A stretch of DNA of 64,000 nt from Pararhodobacter sp. (GTDB lineage: Bacteria > Pseudomonadota > Alphaproteobacteria > Rhodobacterales > Rhodobacteraceae), in assembly GCF_034676545.1 (NCBI RefSeq), contig NZ_JAUCBZ010000015.1:3808509-3872508 (forward strand), in the 5' to 3' direction. The translations under genes and the position numbers were made by a program. How positions within the stretch are numbered: the stretch's first letter is position 1; each line of letters begins with the position of its first letter. Of this stretch, positions 1 to 8,464 are shown piece after piece. The notes beneath the pieces were generated by a model that had not been told where the DNA came from, made no database searches, and worked only from the letters and a program-made list of their open reading frames with translations.

Positions 1-36
1 CCCAGCAACTCGGCGCTGATGCAATCGGCGAGTTGA
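1..36 (+). CDS. 3' end of an upstream gene (partial)
   Basis: An open frame enters from the left edge and ends at TGA 34-36; the eleven visible residues are PSNSALMQSAS. A G/C-rich hairpin follows directly, as expected after a gene end. In several Rhodobacteraceae the gene before mreB is leuA (2-isopropylmalate synthase). That identity is inferred from synteny only; eleven residues cannot prove it. Confidence 0.35.
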   Translation, partial: PSNSALMQSAS

Positions 37-44
37 GCGGAACA

Positions 45-67
45 GGGGGGGGGCGCGCGTCCCCCCC
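45..67 (+). terminator. G/C hairpin after the partial gene
   Basis: A run of nine G and a run of seven C face each other across a CGCGCGT loop, nine bases after the stop codon. The stem could end transcription of the upstream gene, but no T-tract follows, so it is a weak intrinsic terminator or only an RNA 3'-end structure. Confidence 0.4.
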
Positions 68-105
68 GCCTTGCCGGCACACATGCGCGCCCGTGATTCC
101 AAGAT

Positions 106-128
106 GAGTATTTTTTGCAAGATGAAGG
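106..128 (+). repeat. dispersed intergenic motif, copy 1
   Basis: GAGTATTTTTTGCAAGATGA followed by AGG. This is an AT-rich island in GC-rich DNA between the upstream gene and mreB. It matches, with small changes, copies at 15018, 36748, 61136 and 61306. Function is unknown. Confidence 0.5.
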
Positions 129-234
129 GGCAAGATGACCGCAACGTGACACACGGGGCGGCAGATTAGCGCCTATAAGCGGGCAGTCGACCCTTTACGC
201 CAACACTCCACCAAGCCTATAACGACGCCGAATG

Positions 235-252
235 CCCCCGCCTGTGCGGGGG
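235..252 (+). promoter_or_regulatory. hairpin in the mreB leader
   Basis: CCCCCGC, loop CTGT, GCGGGGG forms a perfect 7-bp stem, followed by the T-rich stretch TGCTATTTTATT. It lies 30 bases before the mreB start at 283. It looks like a terminator or attenuator in the leader, or the end of readthrough from upstream. No mechanism is shown by the sequence. Confidence 0.45.
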
Positions 253-282
253 TGTCGTGCTATTTTATTGGAAAGCCGCGCA

Positions 283-1320
283 ATGTTTGGACTCAGGGGC
301 CTGTTTTCGTCAGATATGGCGATCGATTTGGGCACAGCGAATACGCTTGTCTACGTCAAGGGCCGGGGCATCATCTTGAATGAGCCGTCGGTCGTCGCCT
401 ATCATGTGAAAGATGGCCGCAAGCAGGTTTTGGCCGTTGGCGAGGATGCCAAGCTGATGTTGGGCCGCACGCCGGGCAGTATCGAGGCGATCCGCCCGAT
501 GCGCGACGGGGTCATTGCCGATTTCGACGTGGCCGAGGAAATGATCAAGCATTTCATCCGCAAGGTGACGCGTCGCTCAACCTTTTCAAAGCCCAAGGTC
601 ATTGTCTGCGTGCCCTATGGCGCCACCCCGGTCGAGAAACGTGCGATCCGGCAGTCGGTCCTGTCGGCGGGTGCGCGGCGCGCTGGCCTGATCTCGGAGC
701 CCATTGCGGCGGCGATTGGCGCGGGGATGCCGATCACCGATCCGACCGGCTCGATGGTGGTCGATATCGGCGGCGGAACAACCGAGGTTGCGGTGCTGTC
801 CTTGGGGGACATTGTCTATGCGCGTTCGGTGCGCGTCGGTGGCGACCGGATGGACGAGGCGATCATCAGCTATTTGCGCCGCCATCAGAACCTGCTGATC
901 GGCAAATCAACGGCCGAGCGGATCAAGACCACCATCGGCACGGCGCGGATGCCCGACGACGGGCGCGGCAAGGTCATGCAGATCCGCGGCCGCGACCTGC
1001 TGAACGGCGTGCCCAAGGAAATCGAGATCACGCAGGGCCAGGTGGCCGAGGCGCTGTCGGAAACCGTGCAGACGATCTGCGAGGCGGTGATGATCGCGCT
1101 GGAGACCACGCCGCCCGATCTGGCGGCGGATATCGTCGACCGGGGCGTGATGCTGACCGGTGGCGGCGCGCTGCTGGGTGATCTGGATCTGGCGCTGCGC
1201 GAGCAGACCGGGTTGATCATCACCGTGGCCGACCAATCGTTGAACTGCGTGGCGTTGGGAACCGGCAAGGCGCTGGAATACGAAAAGCAGCTGCGCCACG
1301 CCATCGATTACGACAGCTGA
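283..1320 (+). CDS. mreB: rod shape-determining protein MreB
   Basis: Bacterial actin that forms membrane-associated filaments and positions the lateral cell-wall synthesis machinery. The 345-residue product starts MFGLRGLFSSDMAIDLGTAN. It has the phosphate-1 motif DLGTANT (about 15-21), the phosphate-2 motif DIGGGTTEVAV and the adenosine-binding GVMLTGGGALL. The frame stays open back to 232, but family N-termini start at MFxL, so ATG 283 is chosen. It is the first gene of mreB-mreC-mreD-mrdA-rodA; mreC starts 27 bases downstream. Intact and of normal length. Confidence 0.97.
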   Translation: MFGLRGLFSSDMAIDLGTANTLVYVKGRGIILNEPSVVAYHVKDGRKQVLAVGEDAKLMLGRTPGSIEAIRPMRDGVIADFDVAEEMIKHFIRKVTRRSTFSKPKVIVCVPYGATPVEKRAIRQSVLSAGARRAGLISEPIAAAIGAGMPITDPTGSMVVDIGGGTTEVAVLSLGDIVYARSVRVGGDRMDEAIISYLRRHQNLLIGKSTAERIKTTIGTARMPDDGRGKVMQIRGRDLLNGVPKEIEITQGQVAEALSETVQTICEAVMIALETTPPDLAADIVDRGVMLTGGGALLGDLDLALREQTGLIITVADQSLNCVALGTGKALEYEKQLRHAIDYDS

Positions 1321-1347
1321 CCGAGAGGTCCGCCGAGAGGGATCGAC

Positions 1348-2355
1348 GTGCCAAGCGACCGCAACAACGAGGCCGATTTTGCCCGCCCGGTACGCCGCCT
1401 TGTTCTGGCGGTACTGGCGATCTTCCTGCTGGGGCTGTTCCTGCTGTGGCGCATCGACAGCCCGCGCGTGGAGCGGTTCCGCAGTGCGGTGGTCGATACC
1501 GTCGTGCCGAACATGGATTGGGCGATGGCGCCGGTCACGCAACTGGCGCGCATGGTCGAGGATTTCCGCAGTTATACCCGGATTTATGAACAGAACCAAG
1601 AGCTTCGCCGCGAGTTGCAGCAAATGCGGGCATGGCGGGAAGCGGCGTTGCAACTGGAGCAACGCAACGCGCAATTGCTGGATATGGCGCGGGTACGGCT
1701 GGACCCGCAACTGACGCATGTGACGGGCGTTGTCATGGCGGATTCGGGCTCGCCGTATCGCCAGTCGGTGCTGCTGAACGTCGGCGCGCGCGATGGTATC
1801 GTCGATGGCTGGGCGGTGATGGATGGGCTTGGTGTGGCAGGGCGCATTGCCGGCGTGGGGGATCGCTCGTCGCGGGTGATCCTGCTGACCGATTCCAACA
1901 GTCGCGTGCCGGTGATGGTACAGCCGTCCGGGCAGCGCGCGTTGCTGAGCGGCGACAACAGCCCGGTGCCGGTGCTGGAATTTGTTGACAATGCCGATGC
2001 GTTGCGCCCGGGCGACCGGGTGGTCAGTGCCTCGGATGGTGGGGTTTTTCCGCCCGGCCTGCTGGTCGGTGAGGTGGTGCAAGGCAGCGACGGGCGGTTG
2101 CGGGTGATGCTGGCGGCGGATTACGGGCGGCTGGATTTCCTGCGGATTCTGCGCTCGCGCCCGGCGGAACGCATCGAGCAATCCGGCACATTGCTGCGCC
2201 CGCTGGATGCCAGCGGCACGCCGCTCGATCCGGTCACGGGTCTGCCGTTCAGGCCGGATACGCCCGAAGACACATCGGATACGATGACCGAAACCGTGGC
2301 ACCGGTTCCGGCGCTGCCGATTCCCGGCGGCGCTGAGGGTGGCGCGAATGAATGA
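1348..2355 (+). CDS. mreC: rod shape-determining protein MreC
   Basis: Elongasome scaffold linking MreB to the periplasmic wall enzymes. The product has 335 residues with a GTG start preceded by GAGAGG. An N-terminal membrane segment (about 16-34, LVLAVLAIFLLGLFLLW) is followed by a coiled coil rich in Q, R and E (about 60-110). The paired beta-barrel MreC domain follows, with motifs such as VLLNVGARDGI and LLTDSNSRVPV. The C-terminus is Pro/Thr-rich and low in complexity, as often in this family. It overlaps the mreD start by 8 bases. Confidence 0.93.
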   Translation: MPSDRNNEADFARPVRRLVLAVLAIFLLGLFLLWRIDSPRVERFRSAVVDTVVPNMDWAMAPVTQLARMVEDFRSYTRIYEQNQELRRELQQMRAWREAALQLEQRNAQLLDMARVRLDPQLTHVTGVVMADSGSPYRQSVLLNVGARDGIVDGWAVMDGLGVAGRIAGVGDRSSRVILLTDSNSRVPVMVQPSGQRALLSGDNSPVPVLEFVDNADALRPGDRVVSASDGGVFPPGLLVGEVVQGSDGRLRVMLAADYGRLDFLRILRSRPAERIEQSGTLLRPLDASGTPLDPVTGLPFRPDTPEDTSDTMTETVAPVPALPIPGGAEGGANE

Positions 2356-2887
2356 GTTCCTGCGCTGGGATACGCTGGTCAGCCTGGGGTTGTGGCTGCT
2401 GATCGCCGGCTTGACGATCCTGATTCGCATGCTGCCCCTGTCGATCCCCGAAGGCAGCCTGCCCCGCCCCGATTTCTTGCTGACATTGACGCTGGCCTGG
2501 GTACTGCGCCGCCCCGCGCATTTGCCCGCCATCGCCATCGTCGCGGTGTTCCTGATCGAGGATCTCTTTCTGTTTCGTCCGCCCGGCCTTTGGGCGCTGA
2601 TGGTGCTGGCGGGCACGGAGTTCCTGCGGCGGCGGCAGTCGGTGGTGCGCGAGATGCATATCTTTCTGGAATGGGCGCTGGTCTCGGCGGTGATCGTGGC
2701 GATGTTTGTCGGAAATCGGCTGGGTCTTGTGATTGTGATGAGCCCACGCCCCCCGCTTGACTTGAGCCTCATCCAACTTGTCTTCACACTGGCCTCGTAT
2801 CCGCTGGTGGTCTGGGGCCTGCAAAGTCTGTTGCGGGTGCGCAAGGCCGCGACTGGCGAGGTTGATGATTTGGGTCGCAAAGTATGA
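2348..2887 (+). CDS. mreD: rod shape-determining protein MreD
   Basis: Integral membrane subunit of the elongasome, about 179 residues, with five or six hydrophobic helices (for example LVSLGLWLLIAGLTILI and SAVIVAMFVGNRLGLVIVM). I chose ATG 2348, which overlaps the mreC stop as ATGAATGA; a GTG at 2339 would add three residues. It overlaps the next gene by ATGA at 2884. The call relies on hydropathy, size and position, because MreD sequences diverge strongly. Confidence 0.88.
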   Translation: MNEFLRWDTLVSLGLWLLIAGLTILIRMLPLSIPEGSLPRPDFLLTLTLAWVLRRPAHLPAIAIVAVFLIEDLFLFRPPGLWALMVLAGTEFLRRRQSVVREMHIFLEWALVSAVIVAMFVGNRLGLVIVMSPRPPLDLSLIQLVFTLASYPLVVWGLQSLLRVRKAATGEVDDLGRKV

Positions 2888-4833
2888 AACGCCCGCCAAA
2901 GGAAGCCGAAGAAAGCGCCCGCAAGATTTCGCGGCGCGCGGCGCTGCTGGGCGGCGTGCAACTGGCGTTTGCCGGCGTGCTGGTGCTGCGGATGCGCTCG
3001 TTGCAATTGGGTCAGGCCGAGGAATACCGGCTTCTGGCCGAGGAAAACCGCATCAACATCCGGCTTTTGCCGCCCTCTCGCGGGCTGATCCTGGATCGCA
3101 ATGGCGCGGTGCTGGCCGGAAACGTGCAGAACTATCGGATCGTGCTGGTGCGCGAGGATGCCGGCGACGCGCGCCCGGCGCTGGACCGTCTGGCGCAGCT
3201 TATCGCCCTGTCGGAAGAGGACATCATCCGCGCCGAGCGTGAGATCATGCGGCATCGGCCGTTTGTTCCGGTGACGATCATCGACCAGTTGAACTGGGAA
3301 GAGGTGGCGCGGGTGGCCGCCAACGCCCCCGCCCTGCCCGGTATCACGCCCGAGGTTGGCCTGACCCGGTTCTATCCGTTTGGCGCCGATTTCGCGCATT
3401 CCGTGGGCTATGTCGGTCCGGTGTCCGAACGGGACCTTGCCGCCCGCGAGAACCCGGACCCCTTGCTGATGATCCCGCGCTTTCAGATCGGCAAGATCGG
3501 CGTCGAGCGCGAGATGGAGGAACACCTGCGCGGCAGCGCCGGGCATCGGCGCATCGAGGTGAACGCGGTTGGCCGCGAGATGCGCGAACTCGACCGCCAG
3601 GAGGGCGACCCCGGTGTGAACGTGCAACTGACGCTGGATCGCCAGTTGCAGGCCTTCTGTCTGGCGCGGCTGGGCGAGGAAAGCGCCTCGGCGGTGGTGA
3701 TGGAGATCGCCAGCGGCAATATTCTGGCGCTGGCCTCGGCACCGTCATTCGATGCCAATCTGTTCGTGCGCGGCATTTCGGTGGCGGATTACGCAGGACT
3801 GCGCGACAACGACCATCGCCCGATGTCGAACAAGGCGGTGCAGGGTGCCTATCCGCCCGGCTCGACCTTCAAGATGGTCACGGCGCTGGCCGCCTACGAA
3901 GACGGTCTGGCCACCCCCGAGGAGCGGATTTTCTGCCCCGGGCATCTGGAAGTCAGCGGTCGGCGCTTTCACTGCTGGAACCGCGGGGGCCATGGCCGCG
4001 TGAACCTGATCTCGGCGCTGGCGGAAAGCTGCGATGTCTATTTTTACGAGATGGCGCAACGGGTTGGCATCGACAGCATCAACGCCATGTCCGAGCGCCT
4101 GGGGCTGGGTGTGCGCTATGATCTGCCCTTGTCCGGCGTGTCGAGCGGGCTGAACCCGTCGCGCGAATGGAAGCGTGAGCGGCGTGATGCCGAGTGGGTG
4201 GTCGGCGATACGATCAACGCCTCGATCGGGCAGGGATTTGTGCTGACCACACCGCTGCAACTGGCGGTGATGACCGCGCGCCTTGCCACCAACCGGGCGA
4301 TCCTGCCGCGGCTGGTGCATACGATTGACGATGTTGAACAACCGATCCCCGAGCAACCCACGCTGGGCCTGTCGGCGGCGGCCTTGGCGCAGGTTCGGCG
4401 CGGGATGTGGGAAGTGTCGAACGGCAACCGCGGCACGGCCTATTCGTCGCGCATTGTCGATGCGGCGCTGCAAATGGCCGGGAAAACCGGCACCAGCCAG
4501 GTGTTTTCGATCACCACCGCCGAACGCGAGGCGGGCATCCGGCGGCAGGATCAACTGGCGTGGAACCGCCGCGATCACGCGCTGTTCGTGGCCTTTGCCC
4601 CCGCCGAAACGCCGCGTTACGCGGTGTCGGTTGTGGTGGAACATGGCGGCGGTGGTTCGTCGGTCGCCGCCCCTATCGCCCGCGATATCATCCTTGCCGC
4701 GCAGAATGGCGGGCTGCCCCCGCTGGAGGCCTATCCGCAGTCGCAGCGCAATCGCATTAAATCGATGATCCGCGAGATCACCGACCGTATCGGCCCTGCC
4801 GCCGATCCGCACGCCAGGCGGAGCCGCGCATGA
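2884..4833 (+). CDS. mrdA: penicillin-binding protein 2 (peptidoglycan D,D-transpeptidase)
   Basis: Class B PBP that cross-links peptidoglycan during side-wall growth, partner of RodA. The product has 649 residues: short cytoplasmic N-terminus, one membrane helix (about 20-40), PBP dimerisation domain and transpeptidase domain. Visible motifs are STFK with nucleophile Ser327, SCD in LAESCDVYFYE, and KTGT at 534-537. The N-terminus contains ISRRAALLGG, which resembles a Tat motif before the helix; whether it is used is unknown. It overlaps mreD and rodA by ATGA at each end, implying translational coupling. Confidence 0.96.
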   Translation: MKRPPKEAEESARKISRRAALLGGVQLAFAGVLVLRMRSLQLGQAEEYRLLAEENRINIRLLPPSRGLILDRNGAVLAGNVQNYRIVLVREDAGDARPALDRLAQLIALSEEDIIRAEREIMRHRPFVPVTIIDQLNWEEVARVAANAPALPGITPEVGLTRFYPFGADFAHSVGYVGPVSERDLAARENPDPLLMIPRFQIGKIGVEREMEEHLRGSAGHRRIEVNAVGREMRELDRQEGDPGVNVQLTLDRQLQAFCLARLGEESASAVVMEIASGNILALASAPSFDANLFVRGISVADYAGLRDNDHRPMSNKAVQGAYPPGSTFKMVTALAAYEDGLATPEERIFCPGHLEVSGRRFHCWNRGGHGRVNLISALAESCDVYFYEMAQRVGIDSINAMSERLGLGVRYDLPLSGVSSGLNPSREWKRERRDAEWVVGDTINASIGQGFVLTTPLQLAVMTARLATNRAILPRLVHTIDDVEQPIPEQPTLGLSAAALAQVRRGMWEVSNGNRGTAYSSRIVDAALQMAGKTGTSQVFSITTAEREAGIRRQDQLAWNRRDHALFVAFAPAETPRYAVSVVVEHGGGGSSVAAPIARDIILAAQNGGLPPLEAYPQSQRNRIKSMIREITDRIGPAADPHARRSRA

Positions 4834-5978
4834 GCTATCTTGAATACAACGTCAAACACACGCCGACCGGCCTGTCCAAGGTGCTTTATATCAACTGGGC
4901 GCTGGTGGTGCTGCTGACGGCGGTGGCCTGCGTCGGTTTCCTGCAGCTGTATTCGGTGGCGGGCGGTGATTTCGACCGCTGGGCCGAGCCACAGATGGAA
5001 CGCTACGGCTTGGCGCTGGCGGCGATGTTCGTCGTCGGGTTCGTGCCGCTCTGGTTCTGGCGCAGCATGGCCGCGATTGGCTATACGGTGTCGGTGGTGC
5101 TGCTGCTGGGCGTCGAGTTCTTCGGCTCGGTCGGCATGGGCGCGCAACGCTGGCTGGAACTCGGGCCGATCCGCCTGCAACCCTCGGAAATGACCAAGAT
5201 CACCGTGATCATGGCGATGGCGGCCTATTACGACTGGCTTGACACGCGCCGGGTCTCGAACCCGATCTGGGTCGCGGTGGCGGTTCTCCTGATCGCCGTT
5301 CCCGCATTCCTGGTGCTCAAGCAGCCGGATCTTGGCACCGCGCTGTTGATCCTGGGTGGCGGCGGCATGGTGATGTTTTTCGCCGGCGTCAGCCTGTGGT
5401 ATTTCGGCGGGGTGATCGGGGCGGGCGCGGCGTTGATTGCGCTGGTCTTCACCTCGCGCGGGACGTCCTGGCAACTGCTGCGCGACTATCAGTTCCGCCG
5501 GATCGACGCGTTTCTGGACCCGACGCTGGACCCGCTGGGCAGCTCGTATCACATCAATCAGGCGATGATCGCGCTGGGCTCGGGCGGCTGGTCGGGGCGT
5601 GGCTTCATGCAGGGCACGCAATCGCGGCTGAACTTCCTGCCCGAGAAACACACCGACTTCATCTTCAACACCCTGGCCGAGGAATTCGGCTTTATCGGCT
5701 CGGTGTTCCTGCTGGTCCTGTATATCGCGATTCTGGCGACCTGCGTGATTGCCGCGATGAAAAGCAAGAACCGCTTTGCCTCGCTGCTGATCCTGGGCAT
5801 CGCGGGCAACTTTTTCCTGTATTTCGCGGTGAATATGGCGATGGTGATGGGGCTTGCCCCGGTGGTCGGGGTGCCGCTGCCGCTGGTGTCCTATGGAGGG
5901 TCGGCGATGCTGATGATCCTGATCGGCTTTGGACTGGTGCAAAGCGCCTGCGTGCATCGCCCAAGGGAGCGCGCATGA
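4830..5978 (+). CDS. rodA: rod shape-determining SEDS glycosyltransferase RodA
   Basis: Polytopic SEDS-family peptidoglycan polymerase working with PBP2. The product has 382 residues with about ten membrane helices. Typical motifs include QPSEMTKI, KQPDLGTALLI, LPEKHTDFIFNTLAEEFGFIGS and PLPLVSYGGSAM. It begins inside the stop of mrdA (ATGA) and ends inside the start of the next gene (ATGA), so it is the fifth gene of one tightly coupled unit. Confidence 0.97.
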   Translation: MSYLEYNVKHTPTGLSKVLYINWALVVLLTAVACVGFLQLYSVAGGDFDRWAEPQMERYGLALAAMFVVGFVPLWFWRSMAAIGYTVSVVLLLGVEFFGSVGMGAQRWLELGPIRLQPSEMTKITVIMAMAAYYDWLDTRRVSNPIWVAVAVLLIAVPAFLVLKQPDLGTALLILGGGGMVMFFAGVSLWYFGGVIGAGAALIALVFTSRGTSWQLLRDYQFRRIDAFLDPTLDPLGSSYHINQAMIALGSGGWSGRGFMQGTQSRLNFLPEKHTDFIFNTLAEEFGFIGSVFLLVLYIAILATCVIAAMKSKNRFASLLILGIAGNFFLYFAVNMAMVMGLAPVVGVPLPLVSYGGSAMLMILIGFGLVQSACVHRPRERA

Positions 5979-6907
5979 CGACGATCCTGTTTGCTGCCGG
6001 GCAACGGCTTTGGCCGACATGGGAGGCACCGTTGCGCAAGGCTCTGGCCGAGGCCGGGGTGGAGGCCACGCTGACGCTGAACGCCGCGCCCGCCGATGTC
6101 GATGTGATGATCTACGCTCCCGGCGGCGATACGCCCGCTGATTTCACGCCCTTTGTTACCTGCAAACTGGTGCAGAGCCTGTGGGCCGGGGTCGAGCGGA
6201 TCGTGACCATCCCGACGTTGACGCAACCCCTGTGCCGCATGGTTGATCCCGGCTTGACACAGGGCATGGTGGAATATGTCGTCGGCCATGTGCTGCGCGC
6301 CCATCTGGGGATTGACGCGGTGCTGGCGGCGCAAAACGGGCAATGGCGGCCGGTGATCCCGCCGCTGGCCTCGGATCGGCCGGTGGCGATGCTGGGGCTT
6401 GGGGCCTTGGGCACGGCTTGTGGGCAGGCGTTGGCGGCGCTGGGGTTCGAGGTTCTGGGCTGGAGCCGCACCGCGAAAGCCCATGATGCGATCGCCTGTC
6501 ACCACGGCGACGCGGGTCTGCGCGCGGTGCTGGAGCGGGCGCAGATCGTGGTCACTTTGCTGCCTGCGACCAAAGCCACGGACTGCATTCTGAACGAGCA
6601 AACGCTGGCCTGGTTGCCGCGTGGCGCGTCGCTTATCAACCCCGGGCGCGGCAGTTTGATTGACGATGACGCCTTGCTGGTGGCGCTGGACTCGGGGCAG
6701 GTCGCGCAGGCCACGCTGGACGTGTTTCGCACCGAACCCCTGCCGCAAGCGCACCCCTATTGGGCGCACCCGCGTGTCACGGTCACACCCCATATTGCCG
6801 CCGACACGCGCCCCGCAACGGCCGCGCGGCTGGTCGCCGAGAATGTGCGGCGGATGCTGGCGGGCGAGGAATTGTTGCACCGGGTTGATCGGCGCGCCGG
6901 ATATTAG
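5975..6907 (+). CDS. ghrA: glyoxylate/hydroxypyruvate reductase A-type 2-hydroxyacid dehydrogenase
   Basis: NAD(P)-dependent D-2-hydroxyacid dehydrogenase of 310 residues, probably reducing glyoxylate or hydroxypyruvate in the cytosol. It has the Rossmann motif GLGALGTACGQALAALGF, the catalytic-Arg segment INPGRGSLIDDDALL and the catalytic His in VTVTPHIAAD. ATG 5975 overlaps the rodA stop as ATGA; the frame is open further upstream but only as a shadow of rodA. Its place at the end of the elongasome operon is not explained by function. The stop overlaps that of convergent znuB. The substrate is inferred from subfamily resemblance. Confidence 0.85.
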   Translation: MTTILFAAGQRLWPTWEAPLRKALAEAGVEATLTLNAAPADVDVMIYAPGGDTPADFTPFVTCKLVQSLWAGVERIVTIPTLTQPLCRMVDPGLTQGMVEYVVGHVLRAHLGIDAVLAAQNGQWRPVIPPLASDRPVAMLGLGALGTACGQALAALGFEVLGWSRTAKAHDAIACHHGDAGLRAVLERAQIVVTLLPATKATDCILNEQTLAWLPRGASLINPGRGSLIDDDALLVALDSGQVAQATLDVFRTEPLPQAHPYWAHPRVTVTPHIAADTRPATAARLVAENVRRMLAGEELLHRVDRRAGY

Positions 6908-7713
6908 GCCACGCGGCGTAACCCGCGCAGCGCCGCCCCACCGCCCAGCACCCCGGCAAAAAACGCCGCGGCGGCGGTGACGATGCTGGGCCCGGTCGGC
7001 GTGTCGTAGGTCAACGAGGCGGAGAGCCCCGCCAGAACCGCGACAACCGCCAGCGCAACCGAGGCCACGGCCATCACCTCGGGCGAGCGGGCGAAAACGC
7101 GGGCGGTGGCGGGCGGAATGATCAGCATCGCGGCGATCAGCAACGCCCCGACCACCTTGAGCCCCACGGCCACGGTGATCGCCAGCGCCAGCGTCAGGAT
7201 CAACCGCTCGCGGGCCGGGTTCAGGCCAAGGCTGCGCGCCAGATCCTCGCTGATGGTGGTGGCCAGCAGCGCCTCCCAGCGCCAGACCAGCAGACTGACA
7301 ACCAACGCCGCCCCCGCCGCCATGACCCACAGATCGGCGGTCGTCACGGTCAGGATATCGCCGAACAGATAGACCGACAGATCGACGCGCACACCGGGCA
7401 GGAACGACACCGCCACCAACCCCAACGCCAGCGCGGAATGCGCCAGAACGCCCAAAGTGGTGTCCATCGCCCAGCCGCGCCCGGCCAGTGCGGCGACGAT
7501 CACCGCCATCGCCAAGGCCGTGGTCAGGGTTCCGGCAAAGATCGACACGTCAAAGGCCAGCGCCAGGGCCACGCCAAGGATCGCCGCGTGCGAGGTGGCA
7601 TCACCGAAATAGGCCATGCGCCGCCAGACGACAAAGCAGCCCAGCGGCCCGGCGGCAAAGGCCACCAACAGCCCGGCGATCAGCGCGCGCAGCATGAAAT
7701 CATCCATGATCAT
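6904..7713 (-). CDS. znuB: zinc ABC transporter permease ZnuB
   Basis: Membrane permease of the high-affinity zinc importer, about 269 residues with eight or more hydrophobic segments. It carries the ABC-3 motif AMLIIPPATARVFARSPEVM. ATG 7713 is preferred because GAGG lies nine bases upstream; ATG 7707 is possible. The start lies inside the end of znuC, so the genes are translationally coupled. It ends the zur-znuC-znuB unit and converges on ghrA with overlapping stop codons. Confidence 0.93.
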   Translation of the reverse strand: MIMDDFMLRALIAGLLVAFAAGPLGCFVVWRRMAYFGDATSHAAILGVALALAFDVSIFAGTLTTALAMAVIVAALAGRGWAMDTTLGVLAHSALALGLVAVSFLPGVRVDLSVYLFGDILTVTTADLWVMAAGAALVVSLLVWRWEALLATTISEDLARSLGLNPARERLILTLALAITVAVGLKVVGALLIAAMLIIPPATARVFARSPEVMAVASVALAVVAVLAGLSASLTYDTPTGPSIVTAAAAFFAGVLGGGAALRGLRRVA

Positions 7714-8464
7714 GGTCGCAAGCCTCGCCGTGCGTGTGTTCAGGGTGGTCCGCGCCGTGGTCGTGGTGGTGCTGATAAAGCGCCAGCGCACCGCCCGTAC
7801 CAAGGCCAAACAGCGCGCGATATTCCGGCGCGTTCGACACCACCGAGGGCGCGCCCTCGCAGCAAATATGGCCGTTGAGGCAGATCACCCGGTCCGAGGC
7901 GCTCATCACCACATGCAGATCATGGCTGACCGAGAGCACCGCGCAGCCGATCTCGCGGCGCACGTCCTCGATCAGCCGATAAAAGGCGGCGGTGCCGGGT
8001 TGGTCCAGGCCCTGCGTCGGCTCATCCAGCACCAGAATTTGCGGCGCGCCCGCCAGCGCGCGGGCCAGCAGAACCCGCTGGAATTGGCCGCCCGACAGGG
8101 TGCCAAGTTCGCGCTTTGCCAGATCCGGCACCCCGGTGCGCGCCAGAAGATCGGCGACTTGGGCATCCGTCAGTTTGCGATCCAGCCGCAGGAACCGCGC
8201 CACCGACAAGGGCAGGCTGGGGTCCAGATGCAGTTTTTGCGGGACATAGCCGATGCGCAGCCCGCGCGCGCGCCGAACGGTGCCCTTGGCTGGGGCGATC
8301 ATGCCCAGAAGCGCGCGCACCAAGGTTGATTTGCCCGAGCCATTGGGGCCGACAATGGTGACGATCTCGCCGGGTTTCAGGGTGAAATTGATGTTGCGCA
8401 ACACGGGTGCGGCGCGGCCATAGGCGACGCTCAGTCCCTCGGCCCGGATCAATTCGTCGGTCAT
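7700..8464 (-). CDS. znuC: zinc ABC transporter ATP-binding protein ZnuC with His-rich tail
   Basis: ATPase of the zinc importer, 254 residues from ATG 8464. Visible motifs are Walker A GPNGSGKST (39-47), signature LSGGQFQR, Walker B ILVLDEPT and the H-loop SVSHD. The last 25 residues are unusually rich in His, Asp and Glu (HHHDHG, HTHGEACDHDHG), a likely metal-binding tail on the cytosolic side. An ATGA overlap joins its start to the end of the zur reading frame, and it overlaps znuB at the other end. Probably under the Zur-like dyads upstream of zur. Confidence 0.95.
   Translation of the reverse strand: MTDELIRAEGLSVAYGRAAPVLRNINFTLKPGEIVTIVGPNGSGKSTLVRALLGMIAPAKGTVRRARGLRIGYVPQKLHLDPSLPLSVARFLRLDRKLTDAQVADLLARTGVPDLAKRELGTLSGGQFQRVLLARALAGAPQILVLDEPTQGLDQPGTAAFYRLIEDVRREIGCAVLSVSHDLHVVMSASDRVICLNGHICCEGAPSVVSNAPEYRALFGLGTGGALALYQHHHDHGADHPEHTHGEACDHDHG

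Noticed and set aside
232..282. Upstream start of mreB at 232
   Set aside because: Would add 17 residues unlike MreB and covers the leader hairpin; ATG 283 gives the family N-terminus.
907..3627. Very long open frame (about 900 codons) on the minus strand opposite mreB-mreC-mreD-mrdA
   Set aside because: Composition is His/Arg/Gln-rich with no recognisable domain; it mirrors the GC-rich codon pattern of the true genes. Same judgement for long antisense frames at 4731-6029, 50891-52522 and 54489-55799.
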